Source: a virus. Taken from it: a stretch of DNA of 64,000 bases. The notes under the pieces are model-generated. The model was not told the origin of the DNA, ran no database searches, and saw only the letters and a list, made by a program, of their open reading frames with translations. The position numbers and the translations under genes were made by a program. This document shows, one piece after another, positions 1-7,974 of this stretch. The stretch's first letter is position 1. Each line of letters opens with the position of its first letter. Where the stretch lies: positions 1-64,000 of IMG/VR virus record IMGVR_UViG_3300012036_000220, one strand, 5' to 3'.

Positions 1-236
1 CACCGATATTCTCAAATGAAGAAACTTTTTGGGAGGTGAATGGTGAAAGATTTCAGATACCAGAAGATGGAAATTTTTATTGGTTTGACACCGGCAAATA
101 TCATTCAGTTGTAAACAAAGGAAAAGAGAGTCGTTTTGTTTTAAGTATAAACCTTTCTTTGTATTATGACAAAGACGAAAACCCAACTAATCATGAGATA
201 GATATAGATGAATTCCTTTCTTCAGACAGATTATAA
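1..236 (+). CDS. 2OG-Fe(II)/aspartyl-hydroxylase-like protein, C-terminal part
   Basis: The reading frame is open from the left edge (first full codon at base 3), so only the C-terminal end is present. The tail has the pattern FYWFDTGKYHSVVNKG followed by SRFVLSIN. This resembles the last beta strands of aspartyl/asparaginyl beta-hydroxylase-type dioxygenases, where the second iron-binding His is followed by the Arg that holds 2-oxoglutarate. The gene two places downstream has the same type of tail. The next gene starts inside this one (29-base overlap), so they are probably co-transcribed. Family call is from the motif alone and the substrate is unknown. Confidence 0.5.
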   Translation, partial: PIFSNEETFWEVNGERFQIPEDGNFYWFDTGKYHSVVNKGKESRFVLSINLSLYYDKDENPTNHEIDIDEFLSSDRL

Positions 237-855
237 AACTATTGATATAAAAAAAGATGATAATTGGAGAGAGATCTTTGAAAATTACCGCAATGAAATT
301 TTACAAGCAGATGATGCATTAATAAGGAATTATGCTAAAGACAGGCTTAAAGTTGATGACCATTCTGGCTTCTTTATCACAATAAATAATTCTTTGGATA
401 TTGTTGCTTTCTATGGTGTCTATAAAAGAGACTGGTGGCCCGAAGGATTTTTTAGGATAGGAAATAGGACTTGGGTTGATCCTCGTTATCGTTCAAAATC
501 TGCAAGGCATCACACAGGATATCCTTTTAGGTTAGGATGGTTATTTACACATGGGCATGATCCTATGATTGAATGCTGTAAAGAAAACGGTGGTCTGATT
601 GCGTTTGCATCAAAAGAAAATACCGGACGTAAAAAGAATGTGTTTGTTTATACCGCAGGAATAGAATTACCAAAATTAAGACCAGAATGGAGTTTACTTG
701 ATGGATACTATAATGTAGTTGGAGTAAACGATACTAAAGATTGCTGGCAGAAAATAACATATAGACAACTAACAAATAATGATATTTCCTTTGTTGGATT
801 TGATCATATAAGCGACGAAGAATTTGAAGAGAGATTTATTAATGAAAGTATATAA
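208..855 (+). CDS. conserved phage protein, possibly GNAT-like acyltransferase
   Basis: A 215-residue protein I do not recognise with certainty. The middle (about residues 65-110) reads like a GNAT core: a strand, then FFRIGNRTWVDPRYRSKSA, similar to the beta-strand plus P-x-Y-R turn of N-acyltransferases, but the acetyl-CoA loop is not clear. It overlaps the preceding oxygenase-like gene by 29 bases and the following one by 14, so the three form one plus-strand unit. No strong ribosome binding site precedes the ATG. A protein- or sugar-modification role is only inferred from the neighbours. Confidence 0.6.
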   Translation: MNSFLQTDYKTIDIKKDDNWREIFENYRNEILQADDALIRNYAKDRLKVDDHSGFFITINNSLDIVAFYGVYKRDWWPEGFFRIGNRTWVDPRYRSKSARHHTGYPFRLGWLFTHGHDPMIECCKENGGLIAFASKENTGRKKNVFVYTAGIELPKLRPEWSLLDGYYNVVGVNDTKDCWQKITYRQLTNNDISFVGFDHISDEEFEERFINESI

Positions 856-1696
856 TGAAAATTTTGCAGGATTAGATTATAAGTCTTGGGAATTTGAACA
901 AGTTGGATTAAAAGGTGTTGGAACAAATCACATTCCTATTTTAGGAATGGACAAATACATAGACACTTCTATGAACGAAGAATTACATGCTGAATGTAGC
1001 ATTGGATTAGCGTTATGTAACACAATGAAAATGGGAGGATTTTCTGGATCGATTCCTCCTTTTGAACAAGAAAAATATGATGGGTTGAACACATGGACTG
1101 AGTTGTTAAGAGAAATAGAAAAGTATGATCCAACTGGTTTCCATACAAAGAACATTGAGGAAATATTAAGGCGTACTAGTAAGAACAACGTTAAAGCGGT
1201 TTATCGTTATGTGTATTTTGCAATGGGTGCTCCAATTCCGTGGTTCTTTGCTGTGTATCTTTTAAATAATAGCTTTGGTAATAAGACAAATGAAAGTAAA
1301 GATTATACCGAAGATGCAAAATATTTTCCTAAGTTAATTGAGTATATAAACAGTTTACCTTTTAAACAAATTGGAAGGATACTTTTCTTTACAACATTTC
1401 CACATGCTGAAGTAGTGACACACAGAGATGGTCCTATGATAGCACACCGGGATCATAACATAAATCTATTCTTTGTTGAATCACGTAAATCATTTGTGTG
1501 GAATGATACCGCCAACGAACGGCATTACCTAGACCTTGACCAAAGAAGTTATTTTTTTAATAATAGAGATTACCATGGTGTAGAAGCAGAAAAAAAGTTC
1601 CGTTACACTTTGCGAGTAGACGGAACTTTTGAAGATTGGTTACAAGAGGATTTAGGACTTGTAGATGGATACACTTGGCATCCATCTTATGACTGA
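842..1696 (+). CDS. 2OG-Fe(II) oxygenase (aspartyl beta-hydroxylase-like)
   Basis: About 284 residues. The C-terminal third carries the facial triad expected of a 2-oxoglutarate/Fe(II) dioxygenase: AHRDHNINLFF (H-x-D) and, some 50 residues later, YHGVEAEKKFRYTLRVDG, with the distal His and an Arg for the 2OG carboxylate. I chose the ATG at 842 rather than the upstream in-frame TTG at 824 because GAAGAGAG lies at a good spacing before it. The gene ends at 1696, directly against the stop of the convergent fibre gene. An 11-bp inverted repeat (1593-1630) lies near its 3' end. Substrate unknown; hydroxylation of a protein side chain or of a small molecule are both possible. Confidence 0.65.
   Translation: MKVYNENFAGLDYKSWEFEQVGLKGVGTNHIPILGMDKYIDTSMNEELHAECSIGLALCNTMKMGGFSGSIPPFEQEKYDGLNTWTELLREIEKYDPTGFHTKNIEEILRRTSKNNVKAVYRYVYFAMGAPIPWFFAVYLLNNSFGNKTNESKDYTEDAKYFPKLIEYINSLPFKQIGRILFFTTFPHAEVVTHRDGPMIAHRDHNINLFFVESRKSFVWNDTANERHYLDLDQRSYFFNNRDYHGVEAEKKFRYTLRVDGTFEDWLQEDLGLVDGYTWHPSYD
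1593..1630 (+). repeat. intragenic inverted repeat near the 3' end of the oxygenase gene
   Basis: AAAAGTTCCGT and ACGGAACTTTT form an 11-bp perfect stem with a 16-base loop, 66 bases before the stop codon. The right arm ends in TTTT, so it looks like a terminator placed inside the coding sequence. Function is inferred. Confidence 0.5.
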
Positions 1697-2920
1697 TTAT
1701 GCAGCAGTACCATCGTCTAAGTTAATCCATGCACTGTTTTGATAACCATTAAATCTATTAGTTGTGGTGTTATAAACTATCATGCCGTTTGCAGCAGCTA
1801 TTTCATCTCTTGTAGTTGTAGTATAAGAACCAAACTGTATGTATCCTCCTGATGTTATCGTATTATTAATTGCATCAATCATTATAGTTGAATCATCCGA
1901 AACAAGCGATCCACGGAAAGAAGCAGCATCAATTGTTCCGGAGATTATAGCATCCCCTACAATTTCAAGTCCTGCTTGCGGATTTACAGTACCCCATCCG
2001 ATACCTGTATTGGTGATATTGAAAGTTTCTTCGGCTACTACGATTCCGTCGTTAGTAACAGAAAATAACATACGTTCGTTACCACCAAGTATTAATGAAG
2101 TAGTTACATTATTAACGTCATCTTCTCTTTCAAAGTAGATAGCACCATAATATGCACCAATTCCTGAAATGTCACCGGTTGACTGTCTTGATAATTTAAG
2201 AATACTTCGATTGTCGTCTGATAAGATTCTTAATTCAGAACGAGCTTGGTCAGTTAATATCGTAATTTCGTTTGTTGATTTTATTTTTTCTGTGTAAACA
2301 GTTCTTTGATTAGCATCGTAAAATACAGTACTATCACCAGTTAGTATTCTAGAGACAGTTATGTTTCCGGTTACCATGTCTCCGGATGTAACATCAACCA
2401 TTGCTCCAATATTTGGAGAGTTAACGTTACCATTCAACTCCCCAAACACATTGCCTGTTAGGTCACCTGTAAAAGTTCCAACACCTGCATTAACTAAGAT
2501 AGTACTTCCGTCTGCTGATATAACATTACCAAATAAATTTCCAGTAATATCACCAAATAAATCGCCAATTATAGTATTAGTAGTAGTATCAACTATAACG
2601 CTGCTATCGTCTCCAACTATATTAATTCTATAGTTTGATCCTTCAACAACACCCGAGCTTGTTGCGGTTTCTTCGGCAGGTATCCAATTAGAACCATCCC
2701 ATTTTAATACCCATCCTGTAACAGGTGATATACTCTGGGTGTCTACATCTTGTAATGAATTAATACTTTGAAGTGAGTTAGCATCAACTGGAATTCCTCC
2801 TGCAGTGGTGCCATCACCAACATAGAGATTTTTTGTATCTGATGTATAATAAGGCTCACCCGCAGCCAGCGTAATAATTTGCCTTTCTGCATCGGTGCCT
2901 CTTCTTAAGCGTAGCGCCAT
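1697..2920 (-). CDS. tail-fibre-like virion protein
   Basis: A 407-residue, Asn/Thr/Gly/Asp-rich protein typical of trimeric beta-structured fibres. The N-terminus (RLRRGTDAERQIITLAAGEP, then YVGDGTTAGG) matches the N-terminal module common in marine phage fibres, where a GEPYYTSDTKNLYVGDG-type segment recurs. The body contains short repeats of the form DDSTxxVDxxxNxI, which also occur in the fibre-like protein at 44823-45899. The C-terminus has the MIVYNTTTNRFNGYQNSAW segment often seen at fibre ends. A late-type box (2953-2960) and GAGGAG precede the start. Role in adsorption is inferred. Confidence 0.75.
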   Translation of the reverse strand: MALRLRRGTDAERQIITLAAGEPYYTSDTKNLYVGDGTTAGGIPVDANSLQSINSLQDVDTQSISPVTGWVLKWDGSNWIPAEETATSSGVVEGSNYRINIVGDDSSVIVDTTTNTIIGDLFGDITGNLFGNVISADGSTILVNAGVGTFTGDLTGNVFGELNGNVNSPNIGAMVDVTSGDMVTGNITVSRILTGDSTVFYDANQRTVYTEKIKSTNEITILTDQARSELRILSDDNRSILKLSRQSTGDISGIGAYYGAIYFEREDDVNNVTTSLILGGNERMLFSVTNDGIVVAEETFNITNTGIGWGTVNPQAGLEIVGDAIISGTIDAASFRGSLVSDDSTIMIDAINNTITSGGYIQFGSYTTTTRDEIAAANGMIVYNTTTNRFNGYQNSAWINLDDGTAA

Positions 2921-2952
2921 TTAGAACTCCTCGTTAACCTTTTTGTTACTTG

Positions 2953-2960
2953 TATTTATG
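2953..2960 (-). promoter_or_regulatory. late-type promoter box for the fibre gene at 1697-2920
   Basis: On the minus strand this reads CATAAATA, close to the T4 late consensus TATAAATA, 32 bases before the ATG and followed by a normal leader with GAGGAG. Confidence 0.6.
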
Positions 2961-3281
2961 TCATTTCTGTTTCTTCATGAAGATCCTAGTTCGTCGTTTT
3001 ATATCATTTTTAACGCGTTCGGTATCTAAACGAAAATCAACATGTACGATGACATCTTCAAATTCTGCAAAAAGTTCTTCGAGGTCGTCTTCGATTGCTC
3101 TAGCTACATCTTCTGTGTTTTTGTTAAGTTTTCGATTATCAAATTCAATTTCCCAAACTCGACCATCATCAAATGTAACGTAAATGGCATGAAGATACTC
3201 AACGGGTATAACACTTATTTCTACATCCGCAAGTACTTCAGGCCATTGTTCTATAGCTTCGTCAGGCAGTTTGCGAGACAT
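2961..3281 (-). CDS. conserved T4-like phage protein, function unknown
   Basis: A 106-residue protein starting MSRKLPDEAIEQWPEVLADV, with an acidic middle and a basic C-terminus (KRRTRIFMKKQK). It overlaps the upstream gene stop at 3281 by one base, which points to translational coupling. The layout resembles small hypothetical proteins of marine T4-like phages. No catalytic motif or membrane segment is visible. Confidence 0.7.
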   Translation of the reverse strand: MSRKLPDEAIEQWPEVLADVEISVIPVEYLHAIYVTFDDGRVWEIEFDNRKLNKNTEDVARAIEDDLEELFAEFEDVIVHVDFRLDTERVKNDIKRRTRIFMKKQK

Positions 3282-3910
3282 TAGCCCGTTTCTTCAACGG
3301 TGTCGGCTGTGTCAGATAGCTCTTTAGCCATCTTTCTTAAACGTTGTGCCTCTTTAAACATAGCATCCGCTTGAGAACGATAAGACTTAGCAAGGTCTTC
3401 ATCCGACAAAGGCTTCTCTTCAATTGTTATAGCTTCGTCAACTGTTCCATCTGGCTTGATTGCATATTCTGCAGCAGACTGACTAGCATCCATTTTAGGA
3501 GAGGAGTCTTCTGCCTTCTTTTTTACTTGATCCGCACCTAATGCTAGATCGGCAACAGTTACACCTTTTTGTTCGGCTATGAGTTTGTTAAGCTCATTCA
3601 ACATAATCGAAGTTTGATTGTTTGGAATCATTTCAACTATATTAGTTGGCAACTTTGTTAGCTTACCTTCCTTGTGAAAGGCACGAAGCATATTGCGTCC
3701 ATCAGGAATAGTAGAACGATTCATTGCTTCTGCAAACTCGTATACCGTTTGTCCTGTGTTAGACTCTAACACACGCATCATCGCATCATGATAATCTGAA
3801 TTTAAGCTATCAGTTTGTACTACAAGACAGCTATCAGCATCACCCGGAATAACTCGATAAGCCACTACTAGCTTACGTCGGTTATTTTTTAGTCTTCCTA
3901 CATGCTTCAT
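3281..3910 (-). CDS. conserved T4-like phage protein, function unknown
   Basis: A 209-residue protein. Residues 1-95 look globular (KLVVAYRVIPGDADSCLVVQ and TIPDGRNMLRAFHKEGKLTK). The remainder is charged and probably helical or disordered, with a Lys/Glu-rich coiled-coil-like end. It overlaps its upstream neighbour by four bases (ATGA). I recall similar proteins in cyanophages but know no function for them; a virion or assembly role is possible. Confidence 0.7.
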   Translation of the reverse strand: MKHVGRLKNNRRKLVVAYRVIPGDADSCLVVQTDSLNSDYHDAMMRVLESNTGQTVYEFAEAMNRSTIPDGRNMLRAFHKEGKLTKLPTNIVEMIPNNQTSIMLNELNKLIAEQKGVTVADLALGADQVKKKAEDSSPKMDASQSAAEYAIKPDGTVDEAITIEEKPLSDEDLAKSYRSQADAMFKEAQRLRKMAKELSDTADTVEETG

Positions 3911-4140
3911 TGTGCTGCTCCTCCATTTTGTTGAGCAGTCAGTGCATTGATTATTGCATCTATCTTGTTATAAACTTGTCCAACTGATTCAAGTTCGCCT
4001 GCTTTAAATGCTCCGCGTTGTGACGCTACGTCAATTATACTACGGATAGTAGCTAGGTCTTTTATACTGATGTCGGAGTGATTTCCGCTTTCAGTTTGAG
4101 AAACAGGTTGTTCCTCTTTTGTAGTTTCTTTTGTTGACAT
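3907..4140 (-). CDS. small conserved phage protein
   Basis: A 77-residue protein with a polar N-terminal tail (residues 1-25) followed by amphipathic helices (DLATIRSIIDVASQRGAFKA). A strong AGGAGG sits before the ATG. It is the first gene behind a GATAAATA late-type box and a leader hairpin, so it probably heads a late transcript with the two following genes. Confidence 0.7.
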   Translation of the reverse strand: MSTKETTKEEQPVSQTESGNHSDISIKDLATIRSIIDVASQRGAFKAGELESVGQVYNKIDAIINALTAQQNGGAAQ

Positions 4141-4150
4141 CTATGCCTCC

Positions 4151-4178
4151 TAATATGCGTCATTTAGTACGCATATTA
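4151..4178 (-). promoter_or_regulatory. leader hairpin between late promoter and ribosome binding site
   Basis: TAATATGCGT and ACGCATATTA form a 10-bp perfect stem with an 8-base loop. It lies between the late box (4177-4184, overlapping the stem edge) and the AGGAGG of the gene at 3907-4140, so it should form at the very 5' end of the mRNA. Confidence 0.6.
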
Positions 4179-4184
4179 TTTATC
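4177..4184 (-). promoter_or_regulatory. late-type promoter box
   Basis: Minus-strand GATAAATA, the commonest form of the late box in this window, 36 bases before the ATG at 4140. Confidence 0.65.
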
Positions 4185-4191
4185 ACATAGA

Positions 4192-4461
4192 TTAATTTGG
4201 ATATGAAATTATGAAGTAGCTTAATTCACTAGGCTTTTCAAATCCTATTTTTTTAGTGGTGATTATGTTACCATCTATTATTTCAGTAGTGTCATCAAAA
4301 TAATAACGTCCGGATAGTTTACGTTCAATCCATTCAATTACATTAGATTCCCAATACTTTAAAATAACAGTATTAAGGATTTCGTATTCGAAGTGAGGAG
4401 GGGCAACCGGCACCCTCCTCACTCCAAAGTAATCCAATGGATTAGGTTTCTTAAGCTTCAT
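4192..4461 (-). CDS. small phage protein, function unknown
   Basis: An 89-residue protein of unknown family. It starts one base after the stop of the VWA gene. Residues 10-22 (YFGVRRVPVAPPH) are encoded by an 11-bp GC-rich hairpin (4392-4423), unusual in this AT-rich genome. No motif recognised. Confidence 0.6.
   Translation of the reverse strand: MKLKKPNPLDYFGVRRVPVAPPHFEYEILNTVILKYWESNVIEWIERKLSGRYYFDDTTEIIDGNIITTKKIGFEKPSELSYFIISYPN
4392..4423 (-). repeat. GC-rich hairpin inside a coding sequence, just downstream of the VWA gene
   Basis: AGTGAGGAGGG and CCCTCCTCACT pair perfectly over 11 bp around a 10-base loop. The hairpin begins about 40 bases after the VWA gene stop and lies within the first 25 codons of the next gene. 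It could act as an attenuator or processing site; no T-run follows. Confidence 0.55.
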
Positions 4462-4462
4462 C

Positions 4463-5716
4463 TTATTCTTCGTAATGAGCAGTTACACCAAACGGTGCTT
4501 GCAGAGATTTATTTGAATTACCATGAATGATAAACAATGTATCACAGTATTCAGGATCACCCCATGAATTATAAGGATACCCGTCAGTAAACATGATAAA
4601 CAATTTAGGTGCAATTTCTTTGTTTTTCATAAAACTCCAATTTGCATCAAAATCAGTTCCGCCGCCGCCTTTAATAGAATAGCTACCAATGTCACGACCG
4701 TCGTCACCGTTAAACTTATCATGGTTATAAACAGCAGTATCAAAACACCATACGTCAATTTCGTAGTCTTGAAACTCTTCAACAATGCCTTTTATTTCTG
4801 ACATAAAATCAGAAGCTTGTTTGTCACCAATAGATCCAGACATGTCAATGCCAATTGCAACCTCGATACGAGTTTGATTGGCACTACCTGGAAGAATAGC
4901 ACCGCTCTGTTGACCTTTTCGACTTGGTCGCATAAACGTAAAGTCATCCTTTCGAAGACTTTTGATCTGTTGTTGAATCAATTCTCTCCAATTTATCTTA
5001 GGTTCGGTTAACTCACGGATCATACGCTGTATCCCTGCTGGGGTATTTCCAGCACCTGCTCCCATTGCAGCAGCAATCATATCCTTTTTAATTTCGTCTC
5101 GGATCCGACGTAATTCTTCTCTGGTATAACGAGGCTGACCGTTTGCATCAATTCGACCACCACCTTTACCGGTTTCGTCTTCCCAATCTAGATGATCATC
5201 TAGCAATTGACCAAGTGCGTCTAGTTCGGCGTCGTCCATCTTATTAAAAATATCATCATATACTTCTTCAGAAGTCCAGTTGTCATATTTCTTATCAATA
5301 TAGATTTGAATCTGATCAACCATGTCACCAATTCTATCACGAACGAGCAATCCGTTGATTACATAGTCCGATGCAATATTAAAGATTCGGTGATCACGAT
5401 CTTCTTTACGCAATCCGTGTTCAAACATGCAATGATAAATCTCATGTGCGATAACAAATTCAGTCTGCTTAATACTAAGCTGATTAAAGAACTCGACATT
5501 ATAGTAAAGATTTTTACCGTCTGTTGCAGCAGTATTGCAAAATGCACCACCTTCTTGAATTTTCAATCGAGTTGACATATTGCCAAAAAATGGATGTCGA
5601 AGCAAGAGTGCAATCCGCGCCGTGATAATCTTATCAACTACTTCTGGTCGCATTGCTTCAATTTCAGCTTCGGTAATATCGGGATTAGGCTTCCAACTCT
5701 TAATATTGACAGTCAT
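4463..5716 (-). CDS. VWA-domain / metallopeptidase-like protein (DUF2201 type)
   Basis: A 417-residue protein. HEIYH at residues 91-95 is an HExxH zinc motif in a metallopeptidase-like N-terminal half. The C-terminal half is a von Willebrand A domain with the MIDAS motif DMSGS at 291-295. This architecture is known from bacterial proteins paired with MoxR-type AAA+ ATPases, and such an ATPase lies immediately upstream (5813-6907). The ATG at 5716 is preferred over an upstream in-frame start because GAGGAG stands at ideal spacing before it. It has its own sigma-70-like promoter (5745-5773). Role is unknown; a chaperone-like pair that remodels a protein target is the usual view of MoxR/VWA systems. 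Confidence 0.8.
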   Translation of the reverse strand: MTVNIKSWKPNPDITEAEIEAMRPEVVDKIITARIALLLRHPFFGNMSTRLKIQEGGAFCNTAATDGKNLYYNVEFFNQLSIKQTEFVIAHEIYHCMFEHGLRKEDRDHRIFNIASDYVINGLLVRDRIGDMVDQIQIYIDKKYDNWTSEEVYDDIFNKMDDAELDALGQLLDDHLDWEDETGKGGGRIDANGQPRYTREELRRIRDEIKKDMIAAAMGAGAGNTPAGIQRMIRELTEPKINWRELIQQQIKSLRKDDFTFMRPSRKGQQSGAILPGSANQTRIEVAIGIDMSGSIGDKQASDFMSEIKGIVEEFQDYEIDVWCFDTAVYNHDKFNGDDGRDIGSYSIKGGGGTDFDANWSFMKNKEIAPKLFIMFTDGYPYNSWGDPEYCDTLFIIHGNSNKSLQAPFGVTAHYEE

Positions 5717-5744
5717 AGAACACTCCTCTGTTACTTTATATTTA

Positions 5745-5773
5745 ATTATAAAGCAAATTTCGCAATTAATCAA
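5745..5773 (-). promoter_or_regulatory. sigma-70-like promoter for the VWA gene
   Basis: Minus strand TTGATT, 17 bases, TATAAT, followed by a leader with GAGGAG before the ATG at 5716. The -35 overlaps the edge of the preceding terminator region. Confidence 0.7.
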
Positions 5774-5776
5774 GAG

Positions 5777-5808
5777 AAAAGACGGATGTTTTTCAACACC
5801 CGTCTTTT
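5777..5808 (-). terminator. rho-independent terminator after the AAA+ ATPase gene
   Basis: On the minus strand AAAAGACGGGTG and CATCCGTCTTTT form a 12-bp stem (one G-U pair) with an 8-base loop and a T-rich tail, starting just after the ATPase stop codon. Confidence 0.8.
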
Positions 5809-5812
5809 TAGT

Positions 5813-6907
5813 TTATGCTCGATTTGCAGCCGTGATGTACTTACCGTACTTATTGTGAAACTTCTCAAAGTGCGGTGCTTCATCAACGTCTACTACTAGA
5901 CCGTATTGAGTCATAGCAATCTTGACTCCCATAACAACCATTTCTGTATCAAAGTTGTCCATGGAAAACTTTAGGAAGCGATCAAACTTTTTAGCGAAGA
6001 CCTTTTCGTCGTCTTTCTCGTTTGAGTCTTTTAGTTCGTAGCAAAGAGCTACTGTTAAGGAGTACATAGCACTGACTTCCTTAGTAGAAATCTTCTCTAC
6101 CTTCCCGCTCAAGATATCAGTTGGGTTAGGAAGTCCTGCGGAATTCCTACGGTGACCCATGAATTTAATAGCAAGCCCCTCACCAATTGAACCGCTCACG
6201 AGGTCCATAGTTGTCTCTTCGTTGTCGTCGTCGTAAATCAATTCACTAACAAACGACCAAGAACGAGGAGTTGCAAAAGAACGACCACTGTTAGGACGGA
6301 AATCGTTCAACGAAGCCTTGTCAAATGTAATGTAACCAATAACATCTGGATGTTCACCGTTCTTAACAGCCCATTCAAACCAATCATCATAAGATGAAAT
6401 CATCTCAATGTGAACGAATCGATTAGCAAGAGGAGCAGGCATACGGTTAACAACACCGCGATCACCTTCGCGGTTACCTGCTGCAATAATGTAAACATTA
6501 TCGGGCAAAGTGTAAGTACCAACCTTTCGATTAAGAATAAGCTGGTAAGCAGCAGCCTGCACAGAAGGTGCAGCTGAATTCATCTCGTCTAAAAACAAGA
6601 TGATATTCTTGTGTTGAGAAGCAAGTTCTTGATCTGGAAGTTCAACCGGGGAACCCCATACCATCTTCTTAATCTCTGGATCAAAATATGGGATACCCTT
6701 AATATCAGTTGGTTCCCACAAAGACAACCGAACGTCAATGACATGAGCATTAAGATCGTCACCTAGTTGATTAACAATGTCAGACTTACCAATACCTGGC
6801 TGACCCCACAAGAAGATAGGACGCTTGCGTCGGTGTGCCCGTAGAATTGCTCGCTTGGCACCCTTAGGGGTAACCTGACGAACGTTAATATCAATATCTG
6901 TAGCCAT
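5813..6907 (-). CDS. MoxR-type AAA+ ATPase
   Basis: A 364-residue ATPase with Walker A GQPGIGKSD at residues 35-43 and Walker B ILFLDEMN at 103-110. These are followed by the typical MoxR layout in which SVQAAAYQLILNRK and a sensor-1 segment (IIAAGN) precede an Arg-finger region. It is separated from the VWA/metallopeptidase gene only by a terminator and that gene's promoter, so each of the pair has its own promoter and the dose of each can differ. AAGGAG precedes the ATG. It probably acts as a ring-shaped motor working with the VWA partner; the target is unknown. Confidence 0.85.
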   Translation of the reverse strand: MATDIDINVRQVTPKGAKRAILRAHRRKRPIFLWGQPGIGKSDIVNQLGDDLNAHVIDVRLSLWEPTDIKGIPYFDPEIKKMVWGSPVELPDQELASQHKNIILFLDEMNSAAPSVQAAAYQLILNRKVGTYTLPDNVYIIAAGNREGDRGVVNRMPAPLANRFVHIEMISSYDDWFEWAVKNGEHPDVIGYITFDKASLNDFRPNSGRSFATPRSWSFVSELIYDDDNEETTMDLVSGSIGEGLAIKFMGHRRNSAGLPNPTDILSGKVEKISTKEVSAMYSLTVALCYELKDSNEKDDEKVFAKKFDRFLKFSMDNFDTEMVVMGVKIAMTQYGLVVDVDEAPHFEKFHNKYGKYITAANRA

Positions 6908-6952
6908 TTGTGTCTCCTTAAATTTTAAACGTCAGTGCTTAATTGTTTTAAA

Positions 6953-6981
6953 ATTATAACAGCACATTCTAAGGTTGTCAA
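6953..6981 (-). promoter_or_regulatory. consensus sigma-70 promoter for the MoxR-type ATPase
   Basis: Minus strand TTGACA, 17 bases, TATAAT: a perfect match to the bacterial housekeeping consensus, followed by a 45-base leader. This indicates early transcription by unmodified host polymerase. Confidence 0.85.
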
Positions 6982-7400
6982 GTGTCTTTATTGATATCTT
7001 CGATATCTATGTCTACATTTTCACCTAATGTTTTTTTCATAGCTTTGTTTAGACCGTATTTGAGAAGGTTTCCTGAAAACATTGTTAATTCTACTGCCTT
7101 TCGCTCTCCTGCTACATATATAGATCTCTCATTAACATAATACGGACAATCAATAAATTTATCAAGGAATATTAAAACTTGAGTAGTCATTTTTAGTTTA
7201 TCATAAAATGGGATTTCATAAAGTCTTAAATCAAGATCTCTAACCATGTTAAGTCCATCTTCTGTCAGACGTAATCCACCCATAGTTTCTCGATGACGTG
7301 TGTTCTTAAACCACCTATGGTGATGTTCTTTTATAGACGGTTCATTAACTGCTATATTATTGGCTTTAAGAAAAATCTTCGTATATGTTTCAGAGTTCAT
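6978..7400 (-). CDS. conserved phage protein, function unknown
   Basis: About 140 residues. An ATG at 7400 is the likely start; a TTG at 7421 is also in frame. It overlaps the upstream gene end by 11 bases. The sequence is mixed alpha/beta without a recognisable motif. Its last codons overlap the -35 box of the downstream ATPase promoter. Confidence 0.6.
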   Translation of the reverse strand: MNSETYTKIFLKANNIAVNEPSIKEHHHRWFKNTRHRETMGGLRLTEDGLNMVRDLDLRLYEIPFYDKLKMTTQVLIFLDKFIDCPYYVNERSIYVAGERKAVELTMFSGNLLKYGLNKAMKKTLGENVDIDIEDINKDT

Positions 7401-7683
7401 CTCGAAGCATGATTCCTTCAACTAGTTGATAGACACTAAACTCTGTTGTTTTAAAAAGATCATTCATCTTTTTAGCTAAATTTCTAGCATGTCCTGGATT
7501 AGAAAAGGAAACCTTCTTATACTTTGGACCAGGATAACTGGTTAACATATTAGATGATTTTAAATTGAAAGGTTTTCCTTTATAGTAGACTGCCCATATA
7601 GCATCTGCTTCTAATATCTGTTCTACTTTGTATGTTTCTCGGTCAGTGTGTTCTAATAATATTGTAGGCTTTGGTCTTGACAT
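7390..7683 (-). CDS. conserved phage protein, function unknown
   Basis: A 97-residue protein (MSRPKPTILLEHTDRETYKV). It contains the pattern AVYYKGKPFNLKSSN and a C-terminal amphipathic helix. I recognise the style of a conserved marine T4-like phage protein but no function. It is led by a late-type box and a hairpin whose loop carries the Shine-Dalgarno sequence. Confidence 0.65.
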   Translation of the reverse strand: MSRPKPTILLEHTDRETYKVEQILEADAIWAVYYKGKPFNLKSSNMLTSYPGPKYKKVSFSNPGHARNLAKKMNDLFKTTEFSVYQLVEGIMLRDEL

Positions 7684-7684
7684 T

Positions 7685-7708
7685 TGCGTAGTCCCCTTTA
7701 ACTACGCA
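7685..7708 (-). promoter_or_regulatory. leader hairpin with Shine-Dalgarno sequence in its loop
   Basis: TGCGTAGT and ACTACGCA pair over 8 bp; the loop reads TAAAGGGG on the mRNA. The stem ends one base before the ATG at 7683, so the ribosome binding site is presented in the loop. Its effect on translation is inferred. Confidence 0.65.
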
Positions 7709-7716
7709 TATTTATC
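7709..7716 (-). promoter_or_regulatory. late-type promoter box
   Basis: Minus-strand GATAAATA directly before the leader hairpin of the gene at 7390-7683. Confidence 0.65.
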
Positions 7717-7734
7717 ATTTTTATATTCGTATTT

Positions 7735-7974
7735 TTACCATCCTGTTTTACTTCCTACTTCAACCTTAATTATTTCAGTTGCAGTTTCATTTGATTCTTT
7801 TACAAGTCTCTCTAAGTCACCTTCCATTCGCGACATAACTAGACCAATTGTAAATGCAAGGTCTTTGGCTTCGTTCATCGAAAGCTTAACTTCCTTTGCA
7901 TTTGAACGATCAGCCGTTTTAACACGTTGCAGGTATTGTTGTAATGGTAATGTATTAAGTGGTTCTATTGGCAT
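7735..7974 (-). CDS. small conserved phage protein
   Basis: A 79-residue, largely helical protein (SMNEAKDLAFTIGLVMSRME). It overlaps the upstream gene by 20 bases. No family recognised; the helical content suggests a small adaptor or virion component. Confidence 0.6.
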   Translation of the reverse strand: MPIEPLNTLPLQQYLQRVKTADRSNAKEVKLSMNEAKDLAFTIGLVMSRMEGDLERLVKESNETATEIIKVEVGSKTGW

